Of a DNA stretch of 61,074 nucleotides, positions 57,358 through 61,074 are shown in pieces. The stretch is from contig JAUVXG010000005.1 of NCBI GenBank assembly GCA_030603685.1, positions 1 to 61,074 of the forward strand, given 5' to 3'. Within the stretch, counting starts at the first letter, position 1. Each line of letters begins with the position of its first letter. Below the pieces are notes generated by a model. That model saw only the letters and a program-made list of their open reading frames with translations, had not been told where the DNA came from and searched no databases. Source of the stretch: Pleomorphomonas sp. (GTDB lineage: Bacteria > Pseudomonadota > Alphaproteobacteria > Rhizobiales > Pleomorphomonadaceae). A program made the translations under genes and the position numbers.

Positions 57358-58062
57358 TCACATCTCCTTGAAGCGGTAACCGACGCCGTAGAGGGTCTCG
57401 ATCATCTCGAAGTCGTCGTCGATGGCCTTGAACTTCTTGCGCAGCCGCTTGATGTGGCTGTCGATGGTGCGATCGTCAACATAGACCTGATCGTCGTAGG
57501 CGGCGTCCATCAGCGCATTGCGGCTCTTGACCACGCCAGGGCGCTGGGCGAGCGCGAACAGGATCAGGAACTCCGTGACGGTCAGCACCACGTTCTGGCC
57601 CTTCCAGGTGCAGGTGTGCCGCTCCTGGTCCATGACGAGGTTGCCGCGTTCGATGTTGCGGTTGGCGTCGGTCGGCTTCGGGGCAGCCGACGTATCCCGC
57701 GGCGCGACGCGGCGCAACACCGCCTTGACGCGCTCGACCAGCAGACGCTGCGAGAACGGCTTGTGAATGAAGTCGTCGGCGCCCATTTTCAGGCCGAACA
57801 ACTCGTCGATCTCGTCGTCCTTGGAGGTCAGGAAGATGACGGGCATGTCGGTCTTCTGGCGGAGACGACGCAGCAACTCCATGCCGTCCATGCGCGGCAT
57901 CTTGATGTCGAGGATGGCAAGATCGGGCTGAGCCTTGGTGAGGCCGTCCAGAGCGGAGGCTCCGTCGGTGTAGGTCTCCACCCGATAGCCCTCCGATTCG
58001 AGGGCGATCGAGACGGAGGTCAGGATGTTTCTGTCATCGTCCACGAGCGCGATGGTCGGCAT
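57358..58062 (-). CDS. chvI: Response regulator ChvI
   Basis: A 234-aa OmpR-type regulator. The receiver has D8-D10, phosphorylation site D52 ([13 protein letters not shown]), T in FLTSKD and K in FIHKPFS; the C-terminal winged helix has [17 protein letters not shown] and the ending [13 protein letters not shown]. With ChvG it controls exopolysaccharide, motility and host-linked genes in rhizobia, Agrobacterium and Brucella (BvrR). It is the first gene of chvI-chvG-hprK-manX-ptsH. Confidence 0.96.
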   Translation of the reverse strand: MPTIALVDDDRNILTSVSIALESEGYRVETYTDGASALDGLTKAQPDLAILDIKMPRMDGMELLRRLRQKTDMPVIFLTSKDDEIDELFGLKMGADDFIHKPFSQRLLVERVKAVLRRVAPRDTSAAPKPTDANRNIERGNLVMDQERHTCTWKGQNVVLTVTEFLILFALAQRPGVVKSRNALMDAAYDDQVYVDDRTIDSHIKRLRKKFKAIDDDFEMIETLYGVGYRFKEM

Positions 58063-58326
58063 GCCCCAGGTCCCCGTCAGTTCCGAGCTTCAGCTCTTCA
58101 TGTCATGTTCGGTCGGTTTCGGTAGCCGGACCTTTGTAGCAGAGTTGAGCGGAATCTGGGCAACAGTGTAGAAAGATCAAGAATTCATTCGCTTTTTCAC
58201 CCTCTTTCGGCGCGAGACGAGTGCTTTCCGATCGAAAGAGACGACGCGCCGGCTATCTTTCCGAAAAGTTCGCTCCGCTTCGGTTGTCAACAGGACAGCT
58301 GCCGGGGAGCTGAAGGGAGATCTCAG

Positions 58327-58989
58327 ATGGATGACAGCCGCTTCGATGCGAGGGACATGACACGTCGGATCGTGCGATCGGCGACGACGGCGTCGCTCGG
58401 CACACTTACACCCGACGGCGGGCCATTCGTCACCTTCGTGACGGTGGCAACCGATTTCGACGGGTCACCGCTTCTTCTTCTCTCGAGCCTCGCCGCCCAC
58501 GCGCGCCACCTCGAACGCGACGACCGGGCTTCGTTGCTGATGCAGGTGCCGGCTGATGACGACGAGGACCCGTTGACGGGCGCCCGCGTTACCATCGTCG
58601 GTCGCTTGACGTGCATTGCGCGCGATCAGGACGATCATGGTCGTCTCTTCTGGCGCTTCGTCGACCGCCATCCGGAGGCTGAGGGCTACGCCGAATTCAC
58701 CGACTTCTCCATTTATCGCATGGCGATTGAGGGCATTCATCTGGTCGCCGGCTTCGGTCGGATCGCTCGACTCGACGCTAGCGATTTTCTGGTGCCGCCG
58801 GCTCTGGCCGAGGCGTTCGCTGAGGCCGAAGCCGCAATCTTGAAGAACTTCAGCAGCGCTGGAGCTCGGTTGGTGGCGGTTGACCCCGATGGCGCGGATC
58901 TCCTGGACGGCGGCGTGACACGGCTACACTTTTCGCGCCGCGCCGAGCATCCGGGAGAGGTGAGGGACCTTCTCCTCGGCCCTGACTGA
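58327..58989 (+). CDS. HugZ-like pyridoxamine-phosphate-oxidase-fold protein
   Basis: A 220-aa protein with an N-terminal split-barrel FMN-binding-type domain (about 15-140, ASLGTLTPDGGPFVTFV) and a C-terminal DUF2470-like region (about 150-220). This is the architecture of HugZ heme-utilization proteins, though the heme ligand cannot be confirmed by eye. It may instead be a general flavin or heme-binding oxidoreductase. GGGAGA precedes the start. It is divergent from chvI, the place where most Rhizobiales have pckA. Confidence 0.85.
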   Translation: MDDSRFDARDMTRRIVRSATTASLGTLTPDGGPFVTFVTVATDFDGSPLLLLSSLAAHARHLERDDRASLLMQVPADDDEDPLTGARVTIVGRLTCIARDQDDHGRLFWRFVDRHPEAEGYAEFTDFSIYRMAIEGIHLVAGFGRIARLDASDFLVPPALAEAFAEAEAAILKNFSSAGARLVAVDPDGADLLDGGVTRLHFSRRAEHPGEVRDLLLGPD

Positions 58990-58995
58990 TACCGT

Positions 58996-59035
58996 TTCCG
59001 TCGGGTTTCGACCTTTCGGGCGGAACCTGACGGAA
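58996..59035. terminator. Hairpin between convergent HugZ-like gene and rsmD
   Basis: TTCCGTCGGGTT (58996-59007) and AACCTGACGGAA (59024-59035) form a 12-bp stem with one G-U pair. It begins 7 nt past the HugZ-like stop. There is no T tract; it may act with Rho or stabilise the mRNA end. Confidence 0.5.
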
Positions 59036-59141
59036 GCGAAAGTGCCCGACCGGGCGCCGGCCGGTCAGGCCGAAACCCGCTTGAGCCGCCCGTTTTGAGC
59101 CGGGTAAGTACGGATCAAGCGGAACGCGTATGAGTGTTTGC

Positions 59142-59702
59142 TCAGCTCCGGCGGGCGAAGACCACCTGCGTTTCGCCATAGGTGCGCTGGTCGAGCTGCT
59201 CAAGTCCGTCGGGCAGCGCCACCTCGACCTTGGCTGCCTCCTCGACAATGACGAGGGCGTCCTCCGCGAGCCAGCCGCCTGCGAGCAGCGAGGCAAGCGC
59301 CTTTTCGGCGAGACCCTTGCCATAAGGCGGGTCGAGGAAGGCAAGGGTGTAGGGCTCGGCCGGACCAATCGATCCCATAGTGGTCGCGTCGCGGCGGAAG
59401 ATCCGAGTCGTCCCCATCAGGCCGAGAGTTTCCTGGTTGCGACGGATGAGGCCGCGCGCTTCCGCCGCCTCCTCGACGAACAGGCAGGTTCTCGCGCCCC
59501 GGCTCATCGCCTCGAAACCGAGCGCGCCGGTACCGGCGAACACGTCCATGACGCGGGCACCCTCGAACACGCCTTCATAGGCATGTTCGAGAATGTTGAA
59601 GACGCTCTCGCGCAAGCGGTCTGACGTGGGGCGGATGGCGAGGCTGCCGGCCGCCGGGGTGGCCAGCGCCGTGCCACGATGCTTACCGGCGACGATCCGC
59701 AT
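59142..59702 (-). CDS. rsmD: 16S rRNA (guanine-966-N2)-methyltransferase
   Basis: A 186-aa Rossmann-fold methyltransferase that modifies G966 of 16S rRNA. It opens MRIVAGKHRGTALATP, has the SAM-binding DVFAGTGALGFEAMSRGA and the catalytic LDPPYGKGLAEKAL (DPPY motif), all typical. Its start overlaps the end of the pseudouridine synthase gene by 20 nt, so the two are probably coupled. Confidence 0.96.
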   Translation of the reverse strand: MRIVAGKHRGTALATPAAGSLAIRPTSDRLRESVFNILEHAYEGVFEGARVMDVFAGTGALGFEAMSRGARTCLFVEEAAEARGLIRRNQETLGLMGTTRIFRRDATTMGSIGPAEPYTLAFLDPPYGKGLAEKALASLLAGGWLAEDALVIVEEAAKVEVALPDGLEQLDQRTYGETQVVFARRS

Positions 59703-61053
59703 CGCGTCCCCTCGGCTTGCCCGGCCCGCCGCGGCCGCCCTTTGCTCCCTTGCCGCCGGGGGCGGTCATCGGGCTGCCGTCCTGAATGCGACTGCCCTTG
59801 GGCGTGATGCCGCGCTGCGGCCGGTCGCCGCGAACGCGCGCCGGTTCGTCGCCATGGGCGCGTGGCTTGCGATCGACCTCGAAGCTCTTGCCCGACTTGT
59901 AGGCGCGCGGTGCGTCCTCGGCCTCGGCGCGGCGGCTCAGCCGGCCGTCGCGGCGCCCCTCCGTCGCCTCGCTCTTGAGCGTCAGGGTGGAGCGCTGCGG
60001 CTTTTCCGACTTGGCGATGCGAACCGGCGGCTTGCCTGCCGCGGTCTTGCCCCCACTCCGCCCGGCCGGCTGACGGCCTTGGGCGGCATCGAGATCGGCC
60101 TCATGGCGTTTGCGGTTTGCCGCCGCCGACACGGCCTTTGGCCGACCCTTGGCCCTCTCCCTCTCAACAGGCGTCTTGTCTTTCGGGACAGGCGTCGTCT
60201 TGCCTGCCTTGGCCAGCACCGACTGGATCGGCGCGCGATCGTCCTCGCGTTGGGCGAAGTCCGCTCCCGCCTCGCCAGACAGCCGGTCGCCGAGCTGGGC
60301 ACGCAGCACGCGGCGCGGGACCTCCTCGACGGCGCCATCGGCCAGTTCGCCCAACTGGAACGGACCGAAGGAGACGCGGATCAGTCGGTTCACGTCGAGG
60401 CCGAGATGGGCGAGAATGGTCTTCACCTCGCGGTTCTTGCCCTCGCGCAGACCGACCGTGAGCCAGACATTGTTGCCCTGGCGCCGGTCGAGCGTCGCCT
60501 CCACCGAGCCATAGAGAATGCCGTCGATGGCGATGCCGTCCTTCAGCGCATCGAGCCGTGCCTGGTCGATGTCGCCGTGGGCGCGCACGCGATAGCGGCG
60601 CAGCCAGCCGGTGGCCGGCAGCTCCAGCACGCGGGCGAGACCGCCGTCGTTGGTCAGCAGCAGCAGTCCCTCGGTGTTGATGTCGAGGCGACCGATGGTC
60701 ATGACGCGCGGCAGGTCCTCGGGCAGAATCGAGAACACCGTCGGCCGCCCTTCCGGGTCGTAGGTGGTGGTGACGGTGCCACGCGGCTTGTGGAACAGCC
60801 ACAGTCGGGTTCTGTCCCTTTCGGGCAGCGGCTGACCGTCGACCTCGACCTTGTCGTCGGGCTTGACGGTGATGGCCGGCGTGTCCAGCACGCGGCCATT
60901 GAGCTTGACGCGGCCGTCGGCGATCCACGTTTCGGCCTCGCGTCGCGAGCACAGACCGGCGCGCGCGATCACCTTGGCGATGCGGTCGGCGCCATCGTCG
61001 GCCTTGTCCGGAGATTTCTTCGCCTTGGAGGCGGGGGAGGGAGTCTTGATCAT
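59683..61053 (-). CDS. RluB-type pseudouridine synthase with long basic tail
   Basis: A 456-aa protein. An S4 RNA-binding domain (about 23-80, RIAKVIARAGLCSRREAETW) is followed by an RsuA/RluB-type catalytic domain (about 84-250) with D124 in TIGRLDINTEGLLLL. It should convert uridine to pseudouridine in 23S (RluB) or 16S rRNA; I cannot tell which target. The last 190 residues are rich in lysine, arginine, glycine and proline and look disordered, ending in a run of basic residues. Such tails are common in alphaproteobacterial members. It is the last gene in the window. Confidence 0.9.
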   Translation of the reverse strand: MIKTPSPASKAKKSPDKADDGADRIAKVIARAGLCSRREAETWIADGRVKLNGRVLDTPAITVKPDDKVEVDGQPLPERDRTRLWLFHKPRGTVTTTYDPEGRPTVFSILPEDLPRVMTIGRLDINTEGLLLLTNDGGLARVLELPATGWLRRYRVRAHGDIDQARLDALKDGIAIDGILYGSVEATLDRRQGNNVWLTVGLREGKNREVKTILAHLGLDVNRLIRVSFGPFQLGELADGAVEEVPRRVLRAQLGDRLSGEAGADFAQREDDRAPIQSVLAKAGKTTPVPKDKTPVERERAKGRPKAVSAAANRKRHEADLDAAQGRQPAGRSGGKTAAGKPPVRIAKSEKPQRSTLTLKSEATEGRRDGRLSRRAEAEDAPRAYKSGKSFEVDRKPRAHGDEPARVRGDRPQRGITPKGSRIQDGSPMTAPGGKGAKGGRGGPGKPRGRDADRRR

Positions 61054-61074
61054 GCCGACGCTCTTAGCAGGAAA

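Overview
This is a 61 kb stretch of GC-rich chromosome with about 55 protein genes, packed tightly on both strands, mostly the minus strand. Gene content and order point to an alphaproteobacterium of the order Hyphomicrobiales (Rhizobiales). The evidence is the chvI-chvG-hprK-EIIA-HPr cluster, ileS-lspA followed by a lipoprotein gene, hisS-hisZ-hisG, a CIRCE-controlled groESL operon, a MutL with its own endonuclease motif, and a TipF-like degenerate EAL protein. The genus cannot be fixed from the sequence alone; a Pleomorphomonas-like relative is only a guess. No rRNA, tRNA, CRISPR array, prophage or intact insertion sequence is visible.

Layout. 0-10 kb: transaldolase, a large chemoreceptor, a Pat-type acyl-CoA-synthetase-like/GNAT protein acetyltransferase next to a tandem universal stress protein, and malate synthase G. 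10-17 kb: a 7TM-GGDEF protein, xseA, gshA, rsmE and three small stress-type genes (one YHS-like, two DUF1127). 17-22 kb: a LysR regulator facing lysE-lutC-lutB-lutA (lactate oxidation), then an LprI-like secreted protein. 22-30 kb: two L,D-transpeptidases, a CheZ-type phosphatase, tag, hisS-hisZ-hisG and a DoxX protein. 30-38 kb: an SbmA-like ABC exporter, groES-groL, a DMT transporter, an acetyltransferase with an unknown secreted protein, an AAA+ response regulator and a copper-chaperone-like protein. 38-50 kb: TipF-like EAL protein, ileS-lspA-lipoprotein, an HBM chemoreceptor, ribF, cheY and a second cheZ. 50-61 kb: HAD hydrolase, P-loop kinase, cobB, mutL, a GNAT, the PTS/ChvGI cluster, a HugZ-like flavoprotein, rsmD and a large-tailed pseudouridine synthase.

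How the genes connect. Central carbon and two-carbon metabolism (tal, glcB, lutABC) sits with carbon/envelope stress control (ChvG-ChvI, HPr, HPr kinase, EIIA). Protein acylation is represented by a Pat-like acetyltransferase and a CobB sirtuin. Motility and c-di-GMP signalling are represented by two chemoreceptors, CheY, two CheZ-type phosphatases, a GGDEF protein and the TipF-like protein, scattered rather than in one che cluster.

No single new multi-gene system is obvious. The least explained signals are small. (1) The 3' end of groL, including its stop codon, lies in a palindrome that is exactly duplicated 93 bp downstream around a second perfect inverted repeat. (2) A dispersed 59-bp palindromic element is present twice, with arms that differ in sequence but still pair, and a related palindrome lies in the same ChvGI/PTS operon. 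(3) A response regulator of the NtrC type has lost the whole GAFTGA loop.
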